DNA of 64,000 bases from Sipunculus nudus (lineage: Eukaryota; Annelida; Sipuncula; Golfingiida; Sipunculidae), in NCBI GenBank assembly GCA_026874595.1, contig CM049322.1:47463840-47527839 (forward strand), written 5' to 3'. Under the pieces are notes generated by a model, which saw only the letters and a list, made by a program, of their open reading frames with translations, did not search any database and was not told the origin of the DNA. Positions 24,644 to 35,935 of the stretch are shown piece after piece. Position 1 is the stretch's first letter, and the number at the start of each line of letters is the position of its first letter. The position numbers were made by a program, and so were the translations under genes.

Positions 24644-25399
24644 ATATTCTGTAACCAACGGGCCAAATACAGGATTTGAAGCACCCAGGCAGTCTGATGG
24701 GGCACCTAATATATCCTTTAGGCCTAGAATTTTCAAACGGACTATTCTATGATGTCCCGGGCAAATGCCCTTGAAAACATGAAATTAGGTCGCCGGTAAC
24801 CAATAGGAATATATCAAATGAGCACACTAAATGTCAGATAGGCAAAATTCGTATCTGGTAGGCCTTGAATCTACTAAAACAACATCTTGAGAAGTTCTAG
24901 GTAGATCATATTTTGCAACATGTCCATAGGCATGAATTTGAGCACCCAAATAATCAGATGAGTCAACAACTGTATTTTTAGACTTAGAAACGTCTAATGT
25001 AAAATATAGGGAGATCATGGGAAAATGTCCATAAACACATGACATATAGTCACCATGACCTATATTCTTTGACCTATAGAAAAAAATCATATGAGCACAC
25101 TGTATGTGAGATGGCAAAAGTCATATCTGTTTGGCCTAAATTCTTCAAATGCAACACCCCAGCTGTCATGGATAAATCTCCTTGGAAACCATAAATTAGG
25201 CTATGATGACCTATATTCTGCAACCTACGGGCTGAGAACATGATTTTGAGAATCCAGACGGTAGGACGGGGCACAAATTGAATCCATTAGGCCTAGAATC
25301 TTCTAATGTAATATTTTCGGGGAGGTCCTGGACAAATGCAATGCCGGTTGAAGGGTCACAGAACATGATTTTTATTAACAGTAAACACGCAGTGAGTTG

Positions 25400-26754
25400 C
25401 ATTGGAATATGCCCTTCAAGCTACAGACAATGACTTTTCAGAAAATCACCTACCAGCCATTTCTGAAAGTTCCCATGTGGCGAGGAGTCCCTTTACAACA
25501 GATGTGTTCCATTCCCACGTGACATCTCCTGCACGTACCGCAGCCCAGCCAGAGATACACCCTTACCTTATTTCCTACAGTTTTCCTAAGAGTATCAATG
25601 AGGAAACGACAAATCATTCAACCTCCATGTAAACAGAAATAAACATATTATCAATGATCATTAAAAAATTGCCAATGTCAGTGCCAATGAAATCTTAGAA
25701 AAAAAAAAGCTTCCAGGCATATCCCAAAAGGGTTCATCACAGCTGACTGATTAGGGAACATATTATGGTTATGACTTAAACATAAAGTGTAGGTTTTTTT
25801 AATTTTGGAATCTCCCGAGGGCTCTTTTATGGACTCTTTACAAGTTCTGAAAGGAACCTTTGTAAGAGGAATCTTTAAAGGTTCTTCACAAAGGACTGTC
25901 TTTGTGGAACGAACTCCATGTATAGGTTTTTATGGTTCCTTCATAGAACACTTATCTTAAAAATATTAAAAATAATGAAGAGTATTGTTGGATGTATTTG
26001 CATTATTATTGCTGCTTACCTGATCTAATGATTACATAAAAGTATAAACGTAAGTAATTATATACACACATACAGTATCTGCGTTTAATCTCTCTACTCA
26101 ATCTTGAGTACAGGATTTCTCTCCTTCTGCCTTTATCCACTTCTTCTCCGAGGCTGTAAACTTCTCCAGAAAAGTCATGACCTATTGAACAAATTAAACT
26201 TTTTTCTAAACACAGTAATGACGAAATATATAAACACACACTAGGACGTTATGAGAAGGTCCTTCGTAGAGAAGCGAATGGAAGAATCTGGAAGAATGAA
26301 AATGGCTATATCCAACCCTAGCAATAAGAAAATGAAATCCCTTGTCAATCAGATCAGCAGGATAATTGAATTCTCTATTATAGTCCTGTTGTCCTAATCG
26401 TGTCCCCATTGGAACTATTCTGACGTCGGGGTTTAGTATTTAATATTAATGTTCATAGTTTTCGATGAAAAGCAAAAATATCTTAAATTTGACATTGTAT
26501 GTTGTAATTTTGTGTCATGAGAGTTCTCGTATTAAAATTATAACTCTCTAGTAGAAGTTTTGTTTGAACAGTGTGAACTAAACCCTCTAAACGTTTCTCT
26601 GATGCAGATAATTGATGCAGTGTGTGGAAGTGTATTGGCAAGAAAGAACGAGTCACAAAATGAACAGTTACCGAGTACAATAGGGAACTGAAACAGCGGT
26701 TGTGCTCTAATGTTTCCCCATCTCTGATGAAACCCAACATCACGTGCATGGATG
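25400..26754 (+). repeat. Duplicated block epsilon, copy 2
   Basis: Direct duplicate of 4550-6609 by the anchors listed there, without the GC-rich insertion. Runs into minisatellite array 4. Confidence 0.7.
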
Positions 26755-27450
26755 TCCGAGTAACAGATCTCGACGTAAAGAAGCTGTAACAGAGTAACAT
26801 ATCCCGACGTAATGTACCTGTAACAGAATACCAGATCCCGGCGTAACGTACCTGTTACAGAGAAACAGGTCCCAACGGAATAAACCTGTAACAGTGTAAC
26901 AGATCCCGGCGTATTGTACTTGTTAGAAAAGTAACAGATCCCGGCATAATGTACCTGTAACAGAGCAGCAGCTCCCAGTGTAACGGACCTGTAACATAGT
27001 AACAGATCCCGGCGTAATGTACTTGTTACAAAGTAACAGATCGTGGCGTAATGTACCTGTAACAGAGTAACAGATTCCGGCGTTATGTACATGTAACAGG
27101 GTGACAGATCCCGGCGTACTGTACCTGTAACAGAGTAACAGACCCCGGCATAATGCAAATGTATCAGAGTAACAGATCCCGGTGTAATGTACTTGTAACA
27201 CAGTAACAGATCCCGGCTTAATGTAACTGTCACAGAGTAACCGATTTCAGCATGATATACCTGTAACAGAGTAACATCTCCAGCCGTAATGTATTTAGAA
27301 CAGAGCAAAACAGATGGTCACTAAGGTTTACGTAACAGAAATAAAAGTATACATAACCAACCGTGACGCCACTGTAAGTGACACAGAATGAACTGTAACA
27401 GAGTAATATACATGGGTAATATACTTATAACAAACTAACAGATCGTCGCG
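26755..27450 (+). repeat. 34-bp minisatellite, array 4
   Basis: About 16 well-preserved units to about 27310 and a few decayed ones beyond. Adjacent intact units are exactly 34 bp apart (for example between 27001 and 27035). The minus strand stays open for 256 codons (26538-27308) because the repeat lacks stops there; the product is a low-complexity 34-residue repeat and I reject it as a gene. Confidence 0.92.
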
Positions 27451-29639
27451 TAATGGGCACTAACTATAAATACCACATGACGCGTAACCTTGGTGATGTG
27501 TGACGTTCCGGGCTATGACAAGATATAAATAATTCGATACGAAAGAAACCCAAGTTAGACCGAAAATGTCCCTTAAACACTGCAAAGAAACGAACGTGAG
27601 AGCAAGAGGAAATGGAAATTGAACCAACTAGTTTACGACAAAGGGACACAGAATTCTGGGGCTAAAATTGTTATCTATCGAATGCCTGGATCTACTAACT
27701 TGTATCGTTGAGGCAAATTAAAACTGATATGATGGAACTTTTACCTTCACGACTGCTCCCACAGCAGGTGGCTCTAGATTCGGGCGTTTTATAAGACTAA
27801 GGGTTTTCCAAATTCTTGAACTTTAAGTGGGCGATTCATAGCTTGTATGTCTGCAAATTATCGACGTCCCTTAAGTCAGTAGGTTATGACTTGCTTCGAG
27901 ATTTAATATATTAATATCCGTCACCAATACGATGATATTAGGTATTTATACGCTTTTATTCAGATTCTTTGTACACTCCCAATTAGCAATCGTTGTGCAT
28001 ATACATGTATTCTGCATCTCTGCTACATTTATGTACACCATATATGTATCTTTATGACTGACACAAGTACATCAGTGTTATATTTGTTACATCGCCGCGT
28101 TGTCATTTAATGTCATTTAAATAAAAGGGATTAGGGTGCAATGGAACTTAGCAATAATAATTCCCTCTCTGGTTTATAGCATCGAGTTAGTTTTCATGAG
28201 CTGGTGGTGATTTATATTTTAGTATATATATATATATATATATAAATATATATATATATATTTAACATAACACGCATTGGCCAATGCACCTTGAGCTTTC
28301 GCATTGCTTGCGCTTCACTAACCTTTAAACATCAAATGGACAGACGAGACAGTAACAGATAATGACGACTAATGATAAAGTTTTTCATAGATAAGACGTT
28401 TAACCACTTTTTAAAAACATGTAAATATGGCTGAATAAGGCCTTTCTGTATCGATATCCGACGAGAACAATAGGTGACAGACGTCGCAGGTAGGTGTGGC
28501 TAGATGTTAGAGAAATAGAAACTTTGAAAGGGCACCTGCAAACGACTCGTCCAGTGTGTTATATCAAAATATATAAAAAAAATCATGTCGAGATGACAGG
28601 TATGAACACCAAGTGGGAGTTGTTCCATTGGTGCATCATCGGACGCTTTTAGTCCGGCTAGCAGAGACAGATGGCGCTGTAGAACCATCTCATCCCTGTC
28701 CTTGACCATATGTGTCCATAGTCGAGGTTTGCTATTTGTGTTATAATGAGAGCTAAAAATAACACGCTTGAACCTCGGATATCAATGTTTTAATAATAAT
28801 TTACTAATTTTGAATGGATGTCTTTTCTTATCCGTTCCAACACTTTTGTTTATTTTATGTTCCGCTCTTGCCGCTTAAAACAATTGTGTGGACAGGAGCA
28901 TATTTTATTTGCCATCAGGCTGTTATCTGCAACTGTTTTAATAAACATATTTATACTAATTAATATTGCCTTTTACATTGGAATATTTGAATATTAACAT
29001 CAATACTTTATATTTTAAGAATGTATATGTATATTTATTTAGATAATAAAAGTAATAATAATAACAAAAATAAACAAAGAAGTCCCATAAAGCGTCTATA
29101 TAGTTTGTTCAAACAAATGTGCTAGTTTCTCGTAAAGCATAGGCCTTTCAGTAAAAACAACTGAGCATAAATTAAGGTAACACCATTACAAAAATCAATA
29201 TGTAACAGTTTATACATTTTTAATACAATTTATCAGGACGATATACACAAAACACGTGGTTGCTTGATTATTGCCGTATCTGGTCTTGATCACATCTCGT
29301 CCTGCATTAAGAAAAACTTTAAAGCAAGTCGTCATTATTTCACATTCTCTCTCCTGGCCCCTAGGTTATTATTTTTTGTTAATTGCGCGTGTGTGTGTTT
29401 TACAGCCCAAGAATAGTTTCGTTTCATGAACTGGGCATCTCGGTTGCCTTTTGCTCTTGTCGTGCACCGGGCACCCAAACATGAGTTATTTTCTCTGAAA
29501 CAATAATCTAAAAATGCATAGATAAAGTCGTTTGTCAGTTATTTTCTAAATAACGTCTGGTCAATTTTATCAGATTTAATACCTTATTAATACCTTAATA
29601 TGTAAAATAGCAATTATTTTGGATTGCCTATTATTCAAT
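27451..29639. other. Non-coding sequence
   Basis: No supportable gene. It contains the TA microsatellite at 28221-28261 and a minus-strand frame at 28500-28709 that resembles nothing known. Confidence 0.45.
28221..28261. repeat. (TA)n microsatellite
   Basis: TA run with one AA interruption. Confidence 0.95.
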
Positions 29640-30400
29640 ATATTGGACTATTACGATGTTTAACAAATAAATGGGCTTGTACTTGCTTCAACAGCATATT
29701 TAGCCCCGAGCTGAATGAATATAAACCAGTCAGTGCCTTCCTTTTTTAACCAATCAGTGCGTAGCTTAATTAATGATGACGAGGCTTCGATCGTCCGCAA
29801 GGGTACAGCAAAAATCCCCTGGCAAAGGCTTAAACAACACATGTTTTAATAATGTGGCTGGCTTTATATTCGCGAGGCTGCAATTTCGAGGTTTCTTCAT
29901 TTTGAAAGTTTTGTGAGGATTTTTTTTTATTTTCGCGATAGCAATAGAAACTGCAGAAATTACAGCAATATTGATTAATATTAAAAGTAAGAATAAGCCC
30001 ATCAATACTTCTTTCATATTTGTACGCTCCTCACGCAGCGATATACACCGCAGTTATCCCAGCTCTTCTGTTTCAGTCATGATATAATAGTTTATGCTTG
30101 TTTGGCACGGTCGGTTCCTATTACATGCACATATAAGCTTGCTTATTAATGAAACATGTTTCCAGAGGTGTGATAATGAAAATAAATACCACCGTGAACA
30201 AAGGGCAAACCTTTTTCTTGTTATCATTCACTAGCTTGCCCTCACTCCTCACTGGTAGAACCCCTCTTTCACGTATACTTTATGAATCTAAAGATTTTTT
30301 CTTTGTTTATGGATCGAATTCTTATTATCAGATTATTCACATAATTTAAATATGTTTGCCTCAGCATTGTTTACGCAAAAGTTTTATGAGATGTATAAGG
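29640..30400 (+). repeat. Duplicated block zeta, copy 2
   Basis: Direct duplicate of 13700-14400. No signal-peptide exon is recognisable downstream in this copy. Confidence 0.7.
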
Positions 30401-30579
30401 CATGGTAGCTCTTTGGTATTTAAAACATTTTTTTTTTATATAAAAACATGTTTCTTCTGTTTTCTGTGTTGGCAGGTACTCTGTCTCTGGCTTTGGCTGG
30501 TATAATAAGAATGAAGGCATCAACTCTGTTTTGTACAATACTTTTAGTCATCGTATAATTCGTCTATATGTGGCAGTGC

Positions 30580-31720
30580 TTTTAGCTTAGCTGACTGAAA
30601 GTCATCTGAGCTATAACAATCACTCTTTGTCCGTCGTCCGTCCGGCACGTCCGGCCGTCTGTCCGTTAATAAGGCACAAATCGTAACCGCTAGACCTATA
30701 TCCAGGGAGGTCCATAACAAGTCTCCTTGGAAACCCGAAATAAGGTCTCTGTTAGTCATACCCATATGGAGCTCGTAAGTACCCACATTAAAATTAAAAT
30801 TAGATACAAAAGCTCCAGTATCTTAATAATTAAAACATTGATCGTCATGATTCTGTGCATGCATATTTATCATGGAGTGTTACACTAGTTGCTGCAGATT
30901 TGATGGCGCCACCTGTATTTATTTTTAATGTTACGCTTTAACTTTTTTTCTTTTTGAGACCTTCAAATGAAGCAGACGTCTGCTGAACCTAGAATCTTAT
31001 AATTTGACAGCCTGCGAGGTCCATGAAAAACTCTTTGGAAACCTGAAATAAAGCATCTGTTACCCTTATATTCCCCGAGCTATGGTGCTCGTAAGTACCC
31101 CCAGAATAATTAAAAAATTTGATTCAAAATCTCCAGTATTAGAATAAATAATGCTTTGATCGCCATTATTGTTTCCATGCATACTGATCATGGATCCTGC
31201 AGACTAGTAGTACCACATTTTTTCATATCTTTACACATTTTTATCTCTATTTTTGAAAACTTCAAATTAGCGGTCTTTCTGTTTATAGGGCAAAAACAGT
31301 ACCTGGCTCCTCGGCAAATCCTGTTGGAAACCTAAAATTAGTGCATGGTGACCTATATCTAGCGAATTAGGAGAGCAAACATGATTTTTAAGAACTTAGT
31401 GTGTCAGATGGGGCAAACATTTTTATCTATTTGCCCTGGAATCTTTATACATGATTATTCAAGAGGTCCACAAAATATCTTCTTGGAAACCTGAAATAAT
31501 GTCACTGTGACCTATTTTCTGCAAATTGTGACAAAGAACATGATTTGATCACTCTATTAGTCAGATGGGCACAAATTGTGGGAGCTGGATGTAGAATACG
31601 GTCGCCGTTACATATATCTAAGTTCTATAAAAATGCATGATTTTGAGCACTCCGGAAGTCGTTTAACCCACTGTTCAAGCCTCTTTTTATTCAGCTGAGC
31701 GTCATGGCTCATGGGCCACT
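30580..31720 (+). repeat. Relative of the 150-bp palindrome repeat
   Basis: Opens with GCTGACTGAAAGTCATCTGAGC and CCGTCC-rich DNA, then repeats the CCTTGGAAACCTGAAAT segment at about 30725, 31037, 31324 and 31483. The nuclear-receptor-type palindromes are degraded here (for example GTGCATGGTGACCT near 31334). It ends with a GAGCGTCATGGCTCATGGGCC stretch near 31696 that has a counterpart near 63380. Confidence 0.75.
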
Positions 31721-34079
31721 TGTTTTTCTTTAGCCATGAAAGACTCTTTGGCTTCATACATACTGTTTAAGCCTCTCGAGTAACCTTTACAATAGTGTTT
31801 AATTTTTATGAGGTTTTTGTTTAGTCGTAATTGCGGCAATGTTAATTTTTAGAAGACTACTTAGATGACAGGTGTTACCTTCGTGTTAAAGATACATTTA
31901 AGGTACATCCAGGGTGTTTTGACTAATGATTAAATTTTCTAACTATCCATTTAGGATTGTTGCATTTATTGCCAATTGGATCGGGATATTTCGAGTTCCT
32001 CAATGCTGACATTGGTGCGGTAGTAAGCATAACCATGATGACTTTGTAGTTACATAGTTTGATTATTTCTCAAAGATTCTCAGACATAAATCTAATATCT
32101 ACTGGAAAGGAACAAAGACAGACTTTCACCTTCAAAGACCGAGATGTTGGCTGCCCCAGATGTATATCTTAATGGTTTGGTAGATACCCCTCCCTGTATA
32201 GTTGCTAATTTCTACAGTCTACCCACAGACACATGTTCTACTAGTCAATGGCTAACATCAGTCAACTATTGACATTAATCAACCACGTTTGATGATAAGT
32301 ATATAGGGGGATCCATAAAGTGTTCGTTGGTTAGATAAACTATAGATAATAAACAAGTAACACCCTAGCCATATTTGTAAACATACTTTTTTTTCAATGT
32401 GTATTAATAAATTAACGACAACTACTTAGAGCACCATATTGATTTCTACTGGCTATCTTGAGACCAATATATTAAGCAGAAATAAAATAGAACGATGCAC
32501 CATGTGCCTGAACTGTACGATTGTTGCAAGATTGCTAAAAGAGAAACCGGTACACCAGGCTTACGTACAGACCGTGCTTATCAGCTGTTTACGCATTAAT
32601 TATTAGGCGCATTTGTTTAGACGTATGGGTACAATATGGGTTCGCCCAGTAAAGCATGGAGTTATCTTTTACAAGGGTTTGCAGGGTTCTTGTTATCGAT
32701 TCACAGAAGTGGTATGACATCGTTAAATCTACGCGGTGACTGGCTAATGATGCATCACATGAGACAGAAGTTTTTTTTATTGAGTGGGTAAATGAATAAG
32801 GGTCATCAGAGGACTTTTGTGGCTCTCAGCATAAAGTTTTTTAGATGCTGCTCTATTTAATTATATCTGTGATAAATGTTGGATCGGAATATAAATTACC
32901 GTTTTTATATGTGTGCGTAATTTTGAGGATATACAGTACATATACAGCTTAACATCTAGTTTTAAATTTTCAAAGAGAGTTATGGAAATCAACAAAGAAT
33001 GGTGATGGAAATGTCAAAGGCTATCATTTGAACGGAAACTTGCATCGAATCTTTTATCTTGGAAATCACTGTCAAGTCGCATCAGCCTCTTTGCCCTGTG
33101 ATAAAGCTAAATGATTGGTGACATTATTTGATCTATGTAAACTGCTGACTTTTGGGAATAAAGGACTTTATTTGGATTATTTGCTTAGTCAGCGATTTTA
33201 ATTCCAACCAAATAGATTATTTGCTGCAGGTTTATTTTATTCAGGATAAGGGTGAATTAATAATATGGGTGGCCGGATTTTCGGGGGGAAAACTGCAAGA
33301 ATAATCAAATAGCTGAGAGTTCGGATATATCACGATTACTGGATGTGTTTATGTTATGTCTTGTCAAGGACGACCTAAAAGAGCTCATCTGCAGACAAGG
33401 TGTTTTTTATATGGGTCAACTTAGGTGCAGGATCGTAAATCGCTTCCAATAGCAACAACACTAGTCGTGGTGTAGTTGTGACTGACTGACAAAATCGCAC
33501 TTTTTGCCGAGTACGGCACGTTAGTGTAATATGTAGAATAGAGAGAAGAATGTGAGAAATTACGGGGATTTGAATGACTGTAAGAACTGTTGAGTATGCA
33601 TGCGCAGCTGTGACGTTAGTGTGGTTTTCTTTTTTTTAGAGATTCGCTGCACCATTAAAAGTTTTACCATCTTTGTTCCTGTGTTAATCGTTGATAAGGT
33701 GTACCAGTATTTGGATTTTTATTTGAGGTTCGCATTACCATAGAACCTTTGTTCGTGTGTTAAATTTTATTATTAAACGGTACATTATATCTGATTGGAC
33801 ACTGCCGATTACGCCGGCCTAACTTCTAGGTTGCTTCTAGGGCAAACACATACCAACATCGGACTTAGTTCCAATCCCTTCTTTTTAGAATTTTGGATCA
33901 ATAAGTGCTTTAATGGACTAAATAGAGTGTACTTAGAATGCGGATGTTTTGATTTTGTATTTGTGATTAAAATTTAAATCTAGTAACTTGTACTTTGTTA
34001 AATCATATTTATGTACTTCTCATGTTTTATATTTTAACGCATTTGTTTATTGCTACATTTATTTACTGAATAACCTCCT
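31721..34079. other. Non-coding sequence with a delta-type duplicate
   Basis: No supportable gene. About 32560-32760 resembles 34720-34880 and 63650-63810 (anchors ACCGTGCTTATCAGC and TTTGTTTAGACG), so part of block delta recurs here. Confidence 0.5.
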
Positions 34080-35440
34080 AGCTCAGTATGTGCCTGCTTG
34101 GTTGTATGGTTTCCAGGGAGCCGAGAAAAGCTACAAGAATGAACGAGCCTAAAATGCCAGGAAGCCAAAGTTTAAATTAATTCGGATGACACTGACATCA
34201 TCGTTGATCTCAGAATATATATAAAAATCCTCTACCCTCATCTTTTTTAGTTTTGAAGTACACAGTTCCATTTAGAATTCTAAATATTCATCTAGTTCAT
34301 ACATAGGTTCGTAGATTAGGCTATTAATTGGCACATCTTGTTACATATCGTGTATTGCATCAAAATTATTTGAAGTTAAAATAATAATAACAATGATGAT
34401 GATAATAATAATAATCTAAGATCTGTCATGAGTAAAAGTTTAACAGAGACATCAGCAACAGAATCAAAGGCGAATTAAAGGAAGTTTAAAGAAATTTTGT
34501 GGTATGCACGATGTGGTATGCACTTTTTAAAGAGGCTGCGCAAGCAAACTGATACCCCACCGTCAAAGTAGGTCTTGTCAATTAGACGGATGTTCCCTTG
34601 TGGCATCATTTATATTACCTATTCTATCTACAAAATTGCGCTTGCAACAAGGCTGTCATCTACTGATTGCGTCTAAACTTTACAATCGTCCATTGGCTGT
34701 TTAGAGAAAAATGTACATTACATACGAGCCGTGTTTATCAGCTTTGATTGATAGAAGCTTTTGTTTAGACGCAAGGACGAAATTTATGGTTCTCTAGATT
34801 AAGCATAGAGGACATCTTGAACAAGTGTTTGTGTGATTCTTGTCAATCCGATCGGTATACAAAAGTGGTACGATATGATGCTTTATCACTCTTTAATTTG
34901 ACATCAACCTGGATACCATGCATGATAGGGCTCAAGCTAGGAGCCATATTTCACTATCAAGACAGATTTTATTTGAACTTTGAACCGAAATTAAAAATGC
35001 AAAATCTGTAGCACTTGATCTACAGTCATTTTCTTATTACCTATTGGCGGAAATTGTATGAAACCACTACCATAAGTATTTGTCACATTACATGAGTTGA
35101 CTAAATGTTGTTGAAAACCATGATGTTATAAAAGGATTTTACTAATTAATACATTTGAATATTCATTTAAAGGTTTTCGGTGCTACTACCAATCTTAAAT
35201 ATCTCCATAAATTTGATAGAGTTAGGAGGACTTATACGGTAGCTGAGGCAGTGTTTAAATATAATATCCAAAATTAATAGAAATTATTATAGGAGATAGA
35301 CAACAATAGCCAAAAGCATTCAATATATGTTTACCAGGGAATTGCCTGATTTCTAATTGGCCTTCATATGAATACAAAATTTATTTCAATAGAATTGACA
35401 GATTCTATGTGATAATAGGAGAAGCACACGTATTCTTTGA
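34080..35440 (+). repeat. Duplicated block gamma/delta, copy 2
   Basis: Matches 21672-23740 by the anchors given there, and its left part (AAAGCTACAAGAATGAAC near 34128) matches 57607. No signal-peptide exon precedes it. Confidence 0.65.
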
Positions 35441-35796
35441 TATTTAATGTTTGCACTTAATTGTTAATGGGTATTTAATTTACGTGTTTTATTCTTTTGT
35501 AAATGGTGTACATGGTGAATTGTTCTATCATGTAGTCGGTGTGTTTTTGCGTGATCTTAGTTCTACTGTTTTAGGGAAACTATTTATCTTAAGTTTGAGT
35601 TTTAGTTTACTTTATGTATGGTTGAACGTTTACTTTATATAAACGTGTCTTAGCGACACCGAAACGAATAAAGATATATGTCAATGTCTGTTTGTGGACT
35701 AGGTGTATTTTAACCTGATCCGATTTTTATGTTACGGAACCTAATATCAACAGATCACGTAGTCGTGACGAGCTAAACTTTGTTAGGAAGTGTGAT
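35441..35796 (+). other. Possible transcript 3' end
   Basis: A hydrophobic 63-codon open frame without ATG (35451-35642) is followed at 35667-35672 by AATAAA and a GT-rich stretch (GTCAATGTCTGTTTGTGG), the usual layout of a poly(A) site. This could be the 3' end of a decayed gene or element. The frame itself is not recognisable. Confidence 0.3.
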
Positions 35797-35935
35797 GTTG
35801 TTACAGTGATGATATTGGAGTGAGGCTGTGACAGGGATGATATTGGTTGAATCTATGACAGTGGGGATTTTGTAGTGCGGTTGTGACAATGATGGTGCAG
35901 GTTTTGTTGTGACAGTGATACTGTAGGTGCCTGAC
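35797..35935 (-). repeat. Minisatellite, inverted leading segment
   Basis: Units read GTGACAGTGATGATATTGG here, the complement of the array that follows. Orientation switches near 35930-35945. Confidence 0.75.

Larger units (their letters stand above)
23745..25340 (+). repeat. About 150-bp tandem repeat carrying AGGTCAnnnTGACCT palindromes
   Basis: Roughly ten diverged units spaced about 150 bases apart, judged by the recurring TAGAATCTTCTAA-type anchor at about 24009, 24159, 24310, 24728, 24869, 24983, 25140 and 25290. Each unit also holds CCTTGGAAACCTGAAATTAGG and then a palindrome close to TAGGTCACCATGACCTA. The array opens with GCTGACTG-AAG-type DNA and a CCGTCCGTCC-rich stretch, as do the related blocks at 30580, 55420 and 62370. 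Palindromes are intact in four units and mutated in others. Confidence 0.85.

Noticed and set aside
26538..27308. 256-codon minus-strand open frame with repeated LLQVHYAGICYSVTGTLRRD-type peptide
   Set aside because: It lies on the 34-bp minisatellite; a stop-free unit whose length is not a multiple of three gives a 34-residue period in every frame. No start context or domain.
35451..35642. 63-codon hydrophobic frame as a membrane-protein last exon
   Set aside because: No ATG, no clear acceptor, and AT-rich DNA often yields hydrophobic frames; kept only as a possible transcript end.
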